From contig BDSL01000023.1 in the NCBI GenBank assembly GCA_003116995.1, forward strand, positions 434,001-498,000: a DNA stretch of 64,000 nucleotides, in the 5' to 3' direction. The position numbers were made by a program, and so were the translations under genes. This document shows positions 44,101 to 54,888 of this stretch, one piece after another; position 1 is the stretch's first letter, and each line of letters starts with the position of its first letter. The DNA is from Yamagishiella unicocca. Lineage: Eukaryota; Chlorophyta; Chlorophyceae; Chlamydomonadales; Volvocaceae. A model generated the notes under the pieces. That model ran no database searches, was not told where the DNA came from, and worked only from the letters and a program-made list of their open reading frames with translations.

Positions 44101-47100
44101 TGTGCTGGAAGGGTGTACGAGGGAGGGAGAGCGGGGAAACCGCATTCAGGGGGGCGCAAAGGCAGGGCGGGGAGGTGCGGCGGACGTGCCGCACGACCCA
44201 AACGACGCCGCCATAAGGCCCTGCTGCGGCAGCCGCCCCCACCTGTCGTCGCCATCCTGCCGTGGCCCGCGCGCGCTGTCCCGCTCCGCCCCGTCGGATG
44301 TGCCGTTGGGCTGCATGCGGGTCTGGCCGTAGTCCGAGAGCTTCACGTGGCCCTGCGGGAAGCACAAGCAGCTGGCTTAGTGGCCCCGATACGGCAGCTG
44401 GCTTGGTGGGCCCGATACGGCAGCTGGCTTGGTGGGCCCGATACGGCAGCTGGCTTGGTGGGCCCGATACGGCAGCTGGCTTGGTGGGCCCGATACGGCA
44501 GGCTTCAACCGCACGGCGCGGTTCTAAGGTGCGTGTGTCCGAGAGAGCCGAGAGCGAGCCAAGAAAAGTCGAGGGTAGCAGGGTTTAGGGTTTAGGATTT
44601 ATGTCCATGCGAGCTGAGAGAGGCCGAGAGCGCCGGGAGAGCCGAGACAGCCGAGAGAGGCCGAGAGCGCCGCGAGAGGTCGAGGGTAGCAGCACCCCGC
44701 CCCTACGCCAGGGCCCCGTACGGATGGAACCACCTGGCCCGGCACTCGGTCCTCCCCGCCCTCCGGTCCTGCAGCCCCTCATTCGCCTGCCTCATTCCAT
44801 CCAAACTCGTGTCGCCCCGTGCCGCCCCAGGTGATCCTGCAGGTCATACGACATGCTCCCCACCAACCGCTTCAACCACCCGGAGTAACGCCTACGCACC
44901 AGGTCTGACACCAGCAGGCTGTGTGGCTTGAGGTCCCCATGGACAATGCCCTGAGAGGATGCGGCGGCACGCAGCAAGCAGCGGCATCTCAGCTAGTGCT
45001 GGCTTAGGGCCCAAGAGTAGCCTCTGGGGCGAGGGTGCAAGAGGAGGCAGTAGCCTCTGGGGCGAGGGTTCAAGAGGAGGCAGTAGCCTCTGGGGCGAGG
45101 GTCTCAAGGCGGCAGGACAGGTGGCATGAAAGGTGGCATGGAAGGGCAGAGGCCGGCAACTCGTAGGGAGCGACACAGCGTGGTATACTTGTCCTGGCCT
45201 GAAGACCGACGAGGTAGAGGCGGAAAGGAAACCGAGGCAGAGGCCGGCCCTGGAAAACCTTAGCAGACCCGGAACTTGCTGCAGCTCTCTCGCCAACGAC
45301 CCCCACCCCCCCCTTCCGCCCTCCCACCACCTGCGAGTGACAGTACTCCAGCGCCAGCACCGCCTCTGCGACGTACTGCCGAGCAACCGCCTCCTCCAGC
45401 CCGCCCAACATCCCCACCAGCCTGGGGGGTGGCAGGTCGAGGAGTGGCAGGTCGGGGGGTGGCAGGTCGAGGAGTGGCAGGTCGGGGGGCGGCAGGTCGG
45501 GGGGTGGCAGGTCGGGGGGCGGCAGCTTCTATTGACCAATGTGGGCGGTGATGGAGGTGGCGGAATGCGGCGGGCGGGGGTGACGCTTCGGAGGAATTTG
45601 TTCGGGATCCAGGGAGGGGGTGTGGCTGGCTCTGGACAGAGCGTGCGATGTCCGGACTCGGGAGGCGCTTTTGGTCGGGTCGCCTCTGGTGAAACTCGTC
45701 TGGGGCTGCACCCGTACCGCAACCGTTAACCACCAACCATAACCAGAATCATTCCACCATCTCTCCGCCCCACTCCCCGGCCGCACCTGAGGCAGTTGCC
45801 CCCCCGCATGTACTCCATCACCAGGTACACGTAGTCGCCCCCCCTGGAGCTGAATGCCCGCACCAGCTGAGCCACAAAGGGGTTGGGCTGCAGGGCCGGG
45901 GACTTGCGGCCGTCCGCGAGGGCGGAGTGCAGGACGTTCTTGCGGGCCAGGTCGCTCTTCCGCAGAACCTGCGGGTGCGGGTGCGGGTGCGGGTTGGGAG
46001 ACCAGTTTGCTTCAGGCGACCAGGGCAGCAACCGCGACGCTGGTTTGCGGCTTTTAGAAGGGAGGAGCAAGGTGATCGGGTCCCACGGCCCCGCGCCAGC
46101 GGCCGGAAACAGACGGAACACGATGCACGACGCCTCCAACCCCCCCAACGATGCGATCCTCTCGCGTCCTTGGCTTCTGGCTTCCAGAGGCTGCTTCCCT
46201 GTACGCATAGGAACTGAGATGCCCCCGAAGGTACGGCGTTCGGGAGCTCAGCTCCTTTTTGACACGCTCTGTTCGGCGCGTCAAAAACCCTAAAAGCACC
46301 GCCTGCAATTTCCCCACACCCCATACAACATTGCGGCCAGACCCGCCCGCAGAGCCCGCACCTTGACAGCGAAGGTGTCCCCGCTGACCCGCTCTCTTGC
46401 CAGGTACACTCGCTGACTGGGCCCTCGAGCCAGCACCGCAAGGCTGTGGAAGCCCCGAACCGACCACACATCCACCAGGCCGCCGCCCTCCTCCGAAACC
46501 ACGTCGCAGGAGTCTGCTGCGTCGCCGCCCTCGCCTTCGCCGTCCTCCTCCTCCCCCTGCTCCGGCGCCCTCTCCCCCGCCCCTCCAGGGGGGGCATCGC
46601 CGCAGTCAACCTGGAGGCGGACCGCCCAGGTGCACGGGTGGATAGAGATGCAAGGGTGGATAGAGATGCACGGGCGGATAGAGATGCAGGGGCGGATAGG
46701 CGCATGTGGGTGCGGCTTTCGGGGGGACGCAGGAGAAGGGTGGCGGCGGGAGAGGCTCAGCTTGTAAGGGAGCGCCACCGACGAAATGATGTGGCTCCGG
46801 AGGGCGTGACAAATGTTCAGCGGGTGAGAAGCATGGGGCCCTCCAAGCTAGGAGGCGGAAACTACGTTCGCTCAGCCAGACAGCAGCCGAGACCAGCCGG
46901 GAGGGGTGACGGACCCCACAACACTAGGGGAGGGGTGACGGACCCCACAACACTAGGGGAGGGGTGACGGACCCCACAATGCTAGGGGAGAGCTTGCAGG
47001 CCTCCACGTGAAAGAGGTGCAGCAGGAGACAACAGTACACGCTTACGACTCACCAGCGCAGCTTGGTGCCCGGCTTGCGTCCCCTTGGGCTTCCCCTCCT

Positions 47101-47890
47101 CCTCGTCTTCGTACGGGTGGTATGCCCGCTTGGGTACGCCCGCCAGGTTCCGCTTGACCTTGGCCGGAGTGATGTATGGAGCAGCAATCGCAAACGTCAT
47201 GTCGAAGGAGCCAGGCAGGACGGGCTGGCGTGGTGCCTCCGCCGCTGGCGCCTCTGCCGCTGGCTCCTCTGCCGCCTCTTCCAGGGGCGGTGGGGTGCCG
47301 TTGGCAACCATGGGCACGCCCACGGCTTCGGTGACCAAGCCATCACTGGTTGCTGCGAAAGTGACTTTTGACTTTAATGCCGTCGAAACAGCTCCATCGC
47401 GGTAGGCCAGCAGTCGTGCGGTGTCGACCGCTGCAATGCCCTTGCTCAGCAGGTACTGCGAGCACACGGGCCAAGCAAGGCGGTAGGCTACTGAGGCGAC
47501 GGGCGAGCGTGGTGATTTCGTGCAGATGGTGTCCTGGCCGCGCTCAAAGCAGGTCCGGGTTTCGCAACGAAAAACTACACGGATCCGCCCCCATGGGCCC
47601 GCCCCATGGCTTCTTCGTTACATCCCAATGACGCAACCCTCCCCAATCGAATCCAACGCATCATTATGCAAAAAACAGGCAGTATTGCTTAGTAGCTTCA
47701 TTCCGAGCCAAATGGAACTGTTAATCATGTTTTCCTGTGCTATTATAGTGTCTTATGAACCGCGCCTTGCCTGTTCGCTCCACTCGGACACCATGCGGCC
47801 CTTTTCGGGAAGCAGCATGGCACGGTACTTGTGCACATCAGGGGCCAACGTACCAAACCAGTCCTCCACATCCTGCAAATTCCAGTCCAT
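41103..47890 (-). CDS. IRE/Greatwall-like AGC serine/threonine kinase, degraded motifs
   Basis: Exons (minus): 47771-47890 (tentative), 47054-47455, 46362-46610, 45787-45968, 45331-45421, 44900-44950, 44243-44352, 43552-44104, 42982-43360, 42628-42778, 41821-41961, 41103-41472; about 932 aa. FAVKVLRKSDLARKN, YVYLVMEYMRGGN, YVAEAVLALEYCHS, TAPELLQG, DWWALGAVLFELSTG and HPWFRDLDW align with plant IRE and animal MAST/Greatwall kinases, including the long insert between subdomains VII and VIII, here Ser/Gln/Glu-rich. The ATP-site lysine is kept, but the glycine loop reads ARGPSQRVYLA, HRD is HGD, the catalytic Asn is Ser (KPHSLLV) and DFG is DYG. It may be a weak kinase or a pseudokinase. The first exon would need a GC-AG donor (GAACAG then GCAAGG). 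The final exon is Gly/Ser-rich, with no hydrophobic motif seen. Confidence 0.82.
41485..41585. repeat. gcacagcacggcac repeat in last kinase intron
   Basis: About 100 bp of 5-bp-based units (gcaca/gcacg) lie just upstream (in gene orientation) of the last exon's acceptor at 41473. Confidence 0.85.
43090..43345 (-). repeat. Coding Gln/Glu/Ala repeat in kinase insert
   Basis: On the minus strand repeated units encode GQAEVQAEEQQGQQ, four to five copies, inside the exon that also carries the APE motif. Together with the Ser-rich exon 43552-44104 this makes up the long linker in the activation segment. Confidence 0.8.
44380..44500. repeat. 27-bp repeat gatacggcagctggcttggt
   Basis: Five units of gatacggcagctggcttggt plus gggcccg in the kinase intron between exons 44243-44352 and 44900-44950. 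A second purine-rich repeat (gagagccgagagcgcc) follows at 44545-44685. Confidence 0.88.
45000..45110. repeat. Three-copy repeat agtagcctctggggcgaggg in kinase intron
   Basis: Three copies of about 38 bp, intronic. A 17-bp gtggcaggtcggggg array of about eight units is at 45425-45530 next to the acceptor of exon 45331-45421. Confidence 0.85.
46620..46985. repeat. Intronic repeats in kinase intron 2
   Basis: 46635-46700 has four copies of ggatagagatgcacggg. 46905-46985 has three copies of a 29-bp unit starting ggggtgacggaccccacaac. Confidence 0.85.
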
Positions 47891-48705
47891 GTCCCGATTA
47901 AAGCCTTCTGACCTCCGCGTACCGGTATAACACATGCGGCCCCGGCGTCCCTTCCGTGTTCCTTCCGACGACTGTGAGTCCCGCTCAGAAATACGGAGCT
48001 TTCAATCCCGTATAATAATTGAAGACGATATACTTGGGGCACTAAGGAGCTGAAGGAACCAAAAAGAGCCACCTGCCACAAAAACTCCTGGAACCGAGGC
48101 TAACACCACCACTATACCTGCGCAGTCCAGTCCTCAAGTGGTTTGCTATTGCTTTGCGCCGCAGCTGAGCGCGTAATGCCCGGCGTAACTGCCGCTTCAG
48201 CGGGTGTAGATGCCCCGCAACCCAGTTTTCAAGAACTCCAAACTGAGCTAAGTAAGTTAGTTGGCAGCTTCCTGCCTAACTACAGTTGAGACAGCGAGAG
48301 CTACTACAACAGCTTAGGGACCTCCTCAAACTATTGTCAGTGCACGTAGGATGCCAGCGTTTGGCCGTGAGAGCGCGCGAGACGGATCGATCAGGATAAA
48401 ACCTATGTGTATAAAAATAGTAAACCTGTGATACGTGCATTTGCGTTAACGACGCAACTGTCATTCGTTGGCGCAGGAGTACGAAGGTAACCAGAGGGAC
48501 GAAACCCAGGAACATTCCGAGCCCTCACACCTGAGCTGCTGTAACCTAACAGCGATCTTAAACCCGCGTGAAGGGGAGGGGAGGTAACCTTAGACGCTGG
48601 TGGCGTTTGGGAGCAGCAGGGAGCACCTGGCCGCCCCCCGAGCCGCGCTTAATCGTCCACTTCCCCCTGCTCGGGCCGCTTATATAACAATGAGTGGGCT
48701 CAACC

Positions 48706-48738
48706 CAACAAGCGACCAAGCTTTCTGGTCGCTTGTTG
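48706..48738. repeat. Perfect 13-bp inverted repeat with 7-nt loop
   Basis: CAACAAGCGACCA at 48706-48718 is followed after seven bases by its exact reverse complement TGGTCGCTTGTTG at 48726-48738. It lies in intergenic DNA some 25 bp after a TATATAA string. Confidence 0.85.
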
Positions 48739-48925
48739 TGGTACCGCACCTAGGCAGCATCTCCTCATTAATCAACTTGTTAGGGCCTGCATTCCAGCCA
48801 GTACCGTCCAGTAATCTGTAGCGGAGGGCTATGCGTGTCCATGGACGTTTTCGGCTTTCGGTTATTCATCCTACAAGCCGTATGGGGTGCCACGCGGCGG
48901 GTCAGGGCGGGTTGACAAGGGTCAG

Positions 48926-49077
48926 CTGTAACGTGCAAGGACTAGGACCCCAAACCTTATGGAACATCCGATGTACGGCAGACATCATAGCGGGCATAAG
49001 CGTAACAGGCCGTTGCCTGCCTTGAACCCCATGGAACATCCATACAAATGTATGTAACGGGTCCTTGCACGTTACAG
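48926..49077. repeat. 152-bp element with perfect 17-bp terminal inverted repeats
   Basis: CTGTAACGTGCAAGGAC at 48926-48942 is matched by its exact reverse complement at 49061-49077. The interior holds two direct copies of atggaacatcc. No clear target-site duplication flanks it, so it may be a small MITE-like remnant or an unrelated hairpin. Confidence 0.65.
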
Positions 49078-49799
49078 GTACCGTGCGTGCATATGGGTTG
49101 TAAGCTTGTAACCCTAGTGACCATGGTACGATCAACAATAGGCTAGGTAATGGGTTTGTTATGGGTTTGTAATTGTTCCTGGCGATTGGAGGATCCATGC
49201 ATTCTCATAGGTCCTCGTGCATGCGCGTCGACGTAATCAAACCAAACCCAAACTGGGCCATAGTCAAATGGTTAACAGTAAGCCTCACCAACAAAATGAT
49301 GCAAGTTGGCATAATGTTTCTGGAACGCTGGAAGGCGTCTGTTTGGTAGGCAGACCGGCGGTGGAAGCGTTGAGGCCGTTCGTGTTTCGTGATGTTGTAG
49401 ACCTATACATAAACTATCAATGCATTTTTTGCAGCGTTCGTAAGGCGCGAAGGTGGCGGGTGCTGAGTCTGCTGCTGACCAATTGTACGGGCATGCTCAT
49501 GCAACAAGGGTCCGGATTGTCGGGATTGACGTGAGTGCGTTTATAACTCATCCCGGAATTTGGTTCTCTATAACAACTCTAGGGAGCATTCTAACTACAG
49601 ATATAATTCATGCAACGCCTTAAGCCACACAAATCCATCCTACGACTTAAGGATTAAGACTTGTTAAGCACTGCTCCTCCCGGTTTGTGTCTTTCCTTAC
49701 ATTATTGACTGATACAACAACATAGGGAGCTTGATAGCTAGTTAAACAGCGGCCTCGATACGATTAGCTTCACTCTATGCCAGGCTTCATCTTGCTCCT

Positions 49800-52405
49800 A
49801 TGTTAAGCGCCTGCAGCCCGTGGCTTTTACATATCATGCCGCGAGCTATTGCAGCTTCTTGCGCGACAGGGCTTCCTGCTTCCGGCGTCGCCCTGCAGCG
49901 ATGTCGAGCACGTACCTCTGCAGTATCGCCGCATATGCGTCCTAACGCTGTCTGGGGCTCGAGCCTTCAGCGCAAATATGTGGCTCCATCCCACGTGGAG
50001 GATATCCCGCACCTTCATCCGCAGCTCCAGACGCGCTATGCTGTTGAGCTGCCGCACTATGAGCGTAAGGATAACTCCGATATCGAGGAGGTTTTCGGTA
50101 ATGTCCATTCGACGGAATCTTTCAGCGCTGTGGACGGACCAGGCGTCCGGTGAGTGGGCGTGACGGGACTTGTGCGTGCATCGAGTGACCAGGGTTGCCA
50201 TTCGTGGCAATTATGGGCCTCCTGCAAAAGGTCTGGGCAATTCGAAAACTTGGTTCACCGGAGGGCGATAGGCAGCCTGAACCAGAGCACACTCAGGGGT
50301 ACGCTGCAGTTCAGACCTTCTCCAGCACCCTTCCGTTACATGATGGGTTGTTTAGATTTCTGATGCATGGCTTCTATATGCTTGCGCGCAAACGTGATTG
50401 GAAGGTGTTCCCTTGCTAGCTAGGACCAGCATGCATTGCTCACGCCTTCGCACTACGAAACCTGGCATCACGGGTGATGTCCACGTCTATCCAGCTCGAC
50501 CAAGATTGCAGATAGCAAATGTCCCAATGCGACACTGCTCTCCACTATAGATCTGTGTAGGCGATGGGCAGCCACGCGTGGCACATCAGTGCACCCCATC
50601 ATGCGGTTTGAGGAGCAGTCGTAACCTATTCCATAGCAGGACTTCAGTCGTAACCTATTCCATAGCAGGACTTAAAACAGCGTTAGGGAGGTCCCTTAAA
50701 TGACCTTGTCAGCATGCGCATGCGCCTTCGCTGTGCCACTGTCGTGCTGCTCTACATTGCTCGCCTTTCACTTCTGTGTTCTTCTTAGGTTCCTCGTGTT
50801 CGTACAAGGTTGTGCCATGCGCTGCCTCTTCTGCTCGAATCCCGACACTTGGAACCTTAAGGGCGGTACCAAAACGTCAAGCAAGGAGCTGGCTGAACAG
50901 ATTCGCAAGGTGCGTGCCCTCAATGTCTGCTGAATGCCGTGGCTGTGAAGCAAGACGCGCTGTCAGCGCGTGTGAACTCCGACATCGCCACAACCCTAAA
51001 CGCGTCAAGGGCCCTAAGCTTCGTCATGCACAAGGGAAATGCAAAGTCCGCGTTTTCTGCACCGCACGTGATGTGGGTTGCCGCGCTGCCGTTCTGGTTG
51101 CCCATTTTGCTCGGACAACTGCGCCCACCCACATTTCAGGTTCGAAACTACTTGAAGCCGCGAGGTGGGATTACAATCTCGGGCGGAGAGGCCATGCTGC
51201 AGCCTCGGTTTGTGTCGGCTATGTTCCAGGTGGGTAGGCGCCTGGGTCCAGTCCGCAGGGTTGGGCCAGGGCTGAGGCTTGTCAGGGCCCCACAGTGCCC
51301 GCCCGTATCAACCACGACGTGCTGGGGTCGTTTCCCGGTTGGGCCTTCACCGCAAAGTTGTCGGGTGCTACCTGCTGGGGTAGCCTTCGTTTGCAGTATC
51401 GCAGCACGCGAGCACCAGCGCACAGCCTCAGGGTCTGTGTTGAGGGCCCCCTGTTGTTGTCGGTTGTCTGCTCATCCTACTGCCTTGCTGGTCCCCACCC
51501 CCCCTACCCTCGGCGCAGGAGGTTCATGCGATGGGGCTCAACACCACCATCGACACCACCGGCCAAGGGACCAAGCACGGCAACTGGGACGTCGTGCTCC
51601 CACACACGGACCTGGTGCTGTTTTGCATAAAGCACATGGATCCCCTCAAGTACGAGGCGCTGACGGGTGAGTGTCGTACACGCTTCGGGCAGTGCGCGGC
51701 CGCCCCCAAGTCGTTGCGGTCTCCGGACCTTCAATTCCCTCCCCTTCTCCCTGACTTCAAGCAGCCACTCCTGAGTGCGACATGTGACGTCCCCCTCCCT
51801 GGACCTCTGGCCTGCCACCTCCCCGCTCCCTCGCCCCCTGCAGGCATGAAGCAGCGGGGCGCACTCAGGTTTGCGGACGAGCTGGCGGAGCGGAAGATCC
51901 CCTTTTACCTGCGCTACGTGTACATCCCGGGCTACACGGACGCGCCAAAGGACATCGACCGCTTGATCGAGTGGAGCAAGAAGCAGCCCACGTTCCAGGT
52001 GCGCGTGGTGTGGATCCAGGGCCTGAGTTGTAGTCTTAGGCTTAGGATTGTTCGTGAACGTAGGTTTGTGAGGGACCGAAAGCGGGCCGAGAGCGGAACC
52101 GTATCCTCCACTGGAAGAAGACGGCGGAAACCCGACCATTTGGAAACTAGGATACCATCCGCCGTAATCATACGTGTGGCTACCTTTCATATTTGCGGCT
52201 AACTTCCATATTGCGATCCGTCGTGCGTGTGTACGACGTGCAGGGCATCGAGCTCCTGCCGTACCACGTCCTGGGGCGGAACAAGTGGGAGGTGATGCAC
52301 ATCCCTTACCCGCTTGATGACGTCCAGACGCCGACGCAAGAGTCCGTGCGCAACGTCATCCGCGCCTTCAACGATAACGACGTGTCCGTCATCTGCGCCA
52401 CGTAG
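49800..52405 (+). CDS. PFLA: Pyruvate formate-lyase activating enzyme (radical SAM), 6 exons
   Basis: Uses S-adenosylmethionine and a 4Fe-4S cluster to generate the glycyl radical on pyruvate formate-lyase, enabling anaerobic conversion of pyruvate to formate and acetyl-CoA. Exons 49800-50149, 50789-50909, 51140-51229, 51519-51666, 51844-51998, 52244-52405; 1026 nt, 341 aa. The core starts HSTESFSAVDGPGVR, followed by the CxxxCxxC cluster motif QGCAMRCLFCSNPDTW, ISGGEAMLQP (GGE motif), NTTIDTTGQG and a C-terminal LLPYHVLGRNKWE, all standard for PFL-AE. Compared with bacterial PflA there is an extra N-terminal stretch of about 90 residues rich in Arg, Ala and Ser, which looks like a chloroplast or mitochondrial transit peptide. 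A second ATG at 49836 (MPRAIAASC) could also serve. Its target, pyruvate formate-lyase, is not in the window. Confidence 0.95.
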
Positions 52406-52580
52406 AGTGCGGCCGTTCAGCGAGGACACGGTGCGGTGATGGGTCCGAGGGGGCCCTCCCCGGTTTCCACACACGTACACTCTGGGATCAGATGGGCTGA
52501 ACTTCATCTTCGGGGTGAAGGCGACCCATGGGCCCGCTCTGCATCGTCCCAGGGAGGAGGCCCTTGGCGCGTGGGGATCG

Positions 52581-52585
52581 TGTAA
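52581..52585 (+). terminator. Probable polyadenylation signal TGTAA of PFL-AE
   Basis: TGTAA is the usual polyadenylation signal of chlamydomonadalean algae. This one lies about 175 nt after the stop codon, a normal 3' UTR length. The cleavage site itself cannot be seen. Confidence 0.5.
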
Positions 52586-54292
52586 AGCAGAGACGAGACC
52601 ACAGACCAGCGTGCGAACAACGATCTGAGAGGACAACCAGAGGTGATGAGATAAACTCCAATGATGCTCCGGGCAGCGGCAGGCTGTTTGGTTTTGAGCT
52701 TCTGCCGCTGGTCGTCGACAAATATCTAGTCACTAGGCCACTTGTTTGCCTCGTCCGCGAGCTACTGGTCGCGGCTTGTTAAGGAGGGGTGCTGAGAATG
52801 TAGCACTTCGAAACGATGTAGTTCGCTTAGCTTAAGAGCGTGAGCGCCCCGGTTGCTCCCTGCCATCTCTCTGCGGTGGCTTTGGGCTACCCGGTGCCGT
52901 ACCTGCATGTCTCCCAAGAATACCTAAATCGACATTGGGCTTCAGTCGCCCTCTTTCGCTGTAGTGCTTGGCGAAATTCATTTGGCATCTGCCAATTTCG
53001 GCTTTGGTCTGGTCGGTGCGGAATCCGTTACCATAGCTGTATTGCCCACGCCTCCACATGCGAGTGGCGCATCGTCCGGGTGTTGATGTTGACCAGACTG
53101 GTGCGGCGAAGTGAGCGTGTGCTGGGGGGGGGCCGAGTGCTGCGCAGGTGCATGCAAGTGTGTCGAGCCGAGTGCCTTTGCCAACCAGCGCTCTGCTTCA
53201 TCTAGGCGCCTGCTACAAGTACCTCAGTAATGAGCGCTTTGCGACGATCTAGTGAAGGAACCTCCCCGCCCCGGGCGGTCCACCGCACTCGCGGGTCGGT
53301 GCCGGCGCCGGGGAGGAGGCACCACGAGAGAGCCGCCTGAGCCGCCTGTTTGTTTGCGTGGGCGCCGGCGATATGGTCCTGCAGTCGGCTGTTCGCCCAT
53401 CGCGGCAACAGATGGCTACTGGGCGGATCATGATTCATGAAGGCTTGTGCGTGTGTCTCGCTGAGGGTGTGAGGTCGTGCTGCCACGGAGCAAATCCCAG
53501 GCGGAGTCAGAAGATAGCGCAGCCTGGGTTTGATGAGCGACCCGGAGGGAAAGTGACCGAGTGCATGCATTTGCATTTGAAGATTCCCTGGGGAGCCGGC
53601 GAGTGGGCTGGCTGGGCGCCTCACCCCGCGGGGCAACGGCTCGCTGGCGGATTGCCAGCCATGGTTCTGAGGAGTAGTGCCGATTGGATTGGTTCAGAGA
53701 GAGATGCGAAAGTTGTTGTTGCGGAAGTGTGCGCCGTACTCCCCCTCGCTTGGAAGCATTTCGTGTGGGAGCATCGCGTGTTTGCGGCATGGTATTGTGT
53801 CGCTCATGCGCCGGCCGTGTGGGTCTAATGGAGGCGGTGAGGCGATGACCCCACGGCCTGAGTGCAGGTATACCCGCCCACGAGCGGCGTTGTCGTGGTT
53901 GTGAAGAGCATTCATTGCACATGGCTTTTTGCTGGGGCTAAGTCAGCGGCGTCGTTACTTCCATAGTCAGCAGGAAGACCAATGGGGGAAAGCATGGGAT
54001 CGTAGGATCGATAGGATCGTCGCACGTCGGCGAAATGCGCTATGAGCGTGGCAAGAAGGTCATCCCGTCGACACACTGACCTGGGGACCCAGATGGACGT
54101 GGTGGACGGAGGAGCTCTCCAACGTAAAATGCAGGCCTTCCTCAATGTAGCAAAAAGAGCTCCGGATCCCAAGCGCCAATGATCCCATCCAACGCCCCTG
54201 ATCTTAAATCCGGCCCAACGCACGCCGTACTTAATCCAAAACCCAAGAGCAGCACACACCGTACTTCACCCCAACCCAAACCCTTGCATGCA

Positions 54293-54888
54293 TTACCAAT
54301 AAGCCCTTTGCACACCTGGCGCGTTCATGATGCGCTGCTTATTTGTCGCCGCGGCTAATCGCACGGAATGTCAACCCTCCCGATAACGGAATAAGCTGCT
54401 GGGCTGCTGCCTGAGGGCCCAGGAACCTCCTGTGCAATGCCAATAAGTCCTTGGTACACCTGGCCGGTTCGCAGTGTGCTGCTTAGTTGTCGTCAGGGTC
54501 GCATGCGCGAAATCCAAACTCTCCCGATCACGGAGTAAGCTGCTGCGCTGCCATCTGAGGGCCCAATTCCTACCCATATATTACCAATAAGCCCTTTGCA
54601 CACCTGGCGCGTTCATGATGCGCTGCTTATTTGTCGCCGCGGCTAATCGCACGGAATGTCAACCCTCCCGATAACGGAATAAGCTGCTGGGCTGCTGCCT
54701 GAGGGCCCAGGAACCTCCTGTGCAATGCCAATAAGTCCTTGGTACACCTGGCCGGTTCGCAGTGTGCTGCTTAGTTGTCGTCAGGGTCGCATGCGCGAAA
54801 TCCAAACTCTCCCGATCACGGAGTAAGCTGCCGCGCTGCCGTCTGAGGTCCCAATTCCTACCCATATATTACCAATAAGCCCTTTGCG
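54293..54888. repeat. 144-bp satellite in dimeric (A-B-A-B) arrangement
   Basis: A 288-bp unit is repeated twice, with the start of a third copy (at 54293, 54581 and 54869). Each unit splits into two related 144-bp monomers, both starting caataag (54297 and 54441) and sharing accc/gtgctgcttat/agttgtcg, cccgat and ggagtaagctgctg blocks. The 288-bp copies differ at only a few bases, while monomers A and B differ at many. Confidence 0.92.

Larger units (their letters stand above)
47891..49799. other. Intergenic divergent region between kinase and PFL-AE
   Basis: No supported gene. Two inverted repeats are described separately (48706-48738 and 48926-49077). A 39-codon frame starting at 48176 and a 105-codon frame at 49217-49534 lack recognisable features. 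Both flanking genes read away from this region, so their promoters lie here; TATA-like strings occur at 48680 and 49567 but cannot be tied to a start. Confidence 0.4.

Noticed and set aside
48176..48295. ATG frame with SFQELQTELSKL and a following LRQRELLQQLRDLLKLL-like stretch
   Set aside because: The two parts cannot be joined in frame by a normal intron; the first ends at a stop after 38 residues.
53358..53922. Overlapping frames of about 155 codons on both strands
   Set aside because: No recognisable domain, and both strands are open, which is common in GC-rich DNA.
54293..54888. Regularly spaced repeats considered as a CRISPR array
   Set aside because: Units are contiguous 144-bp monomers without unique spacers, in a eukaryotic genome; this is a satellite. 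The same applies to the other minisatellites.
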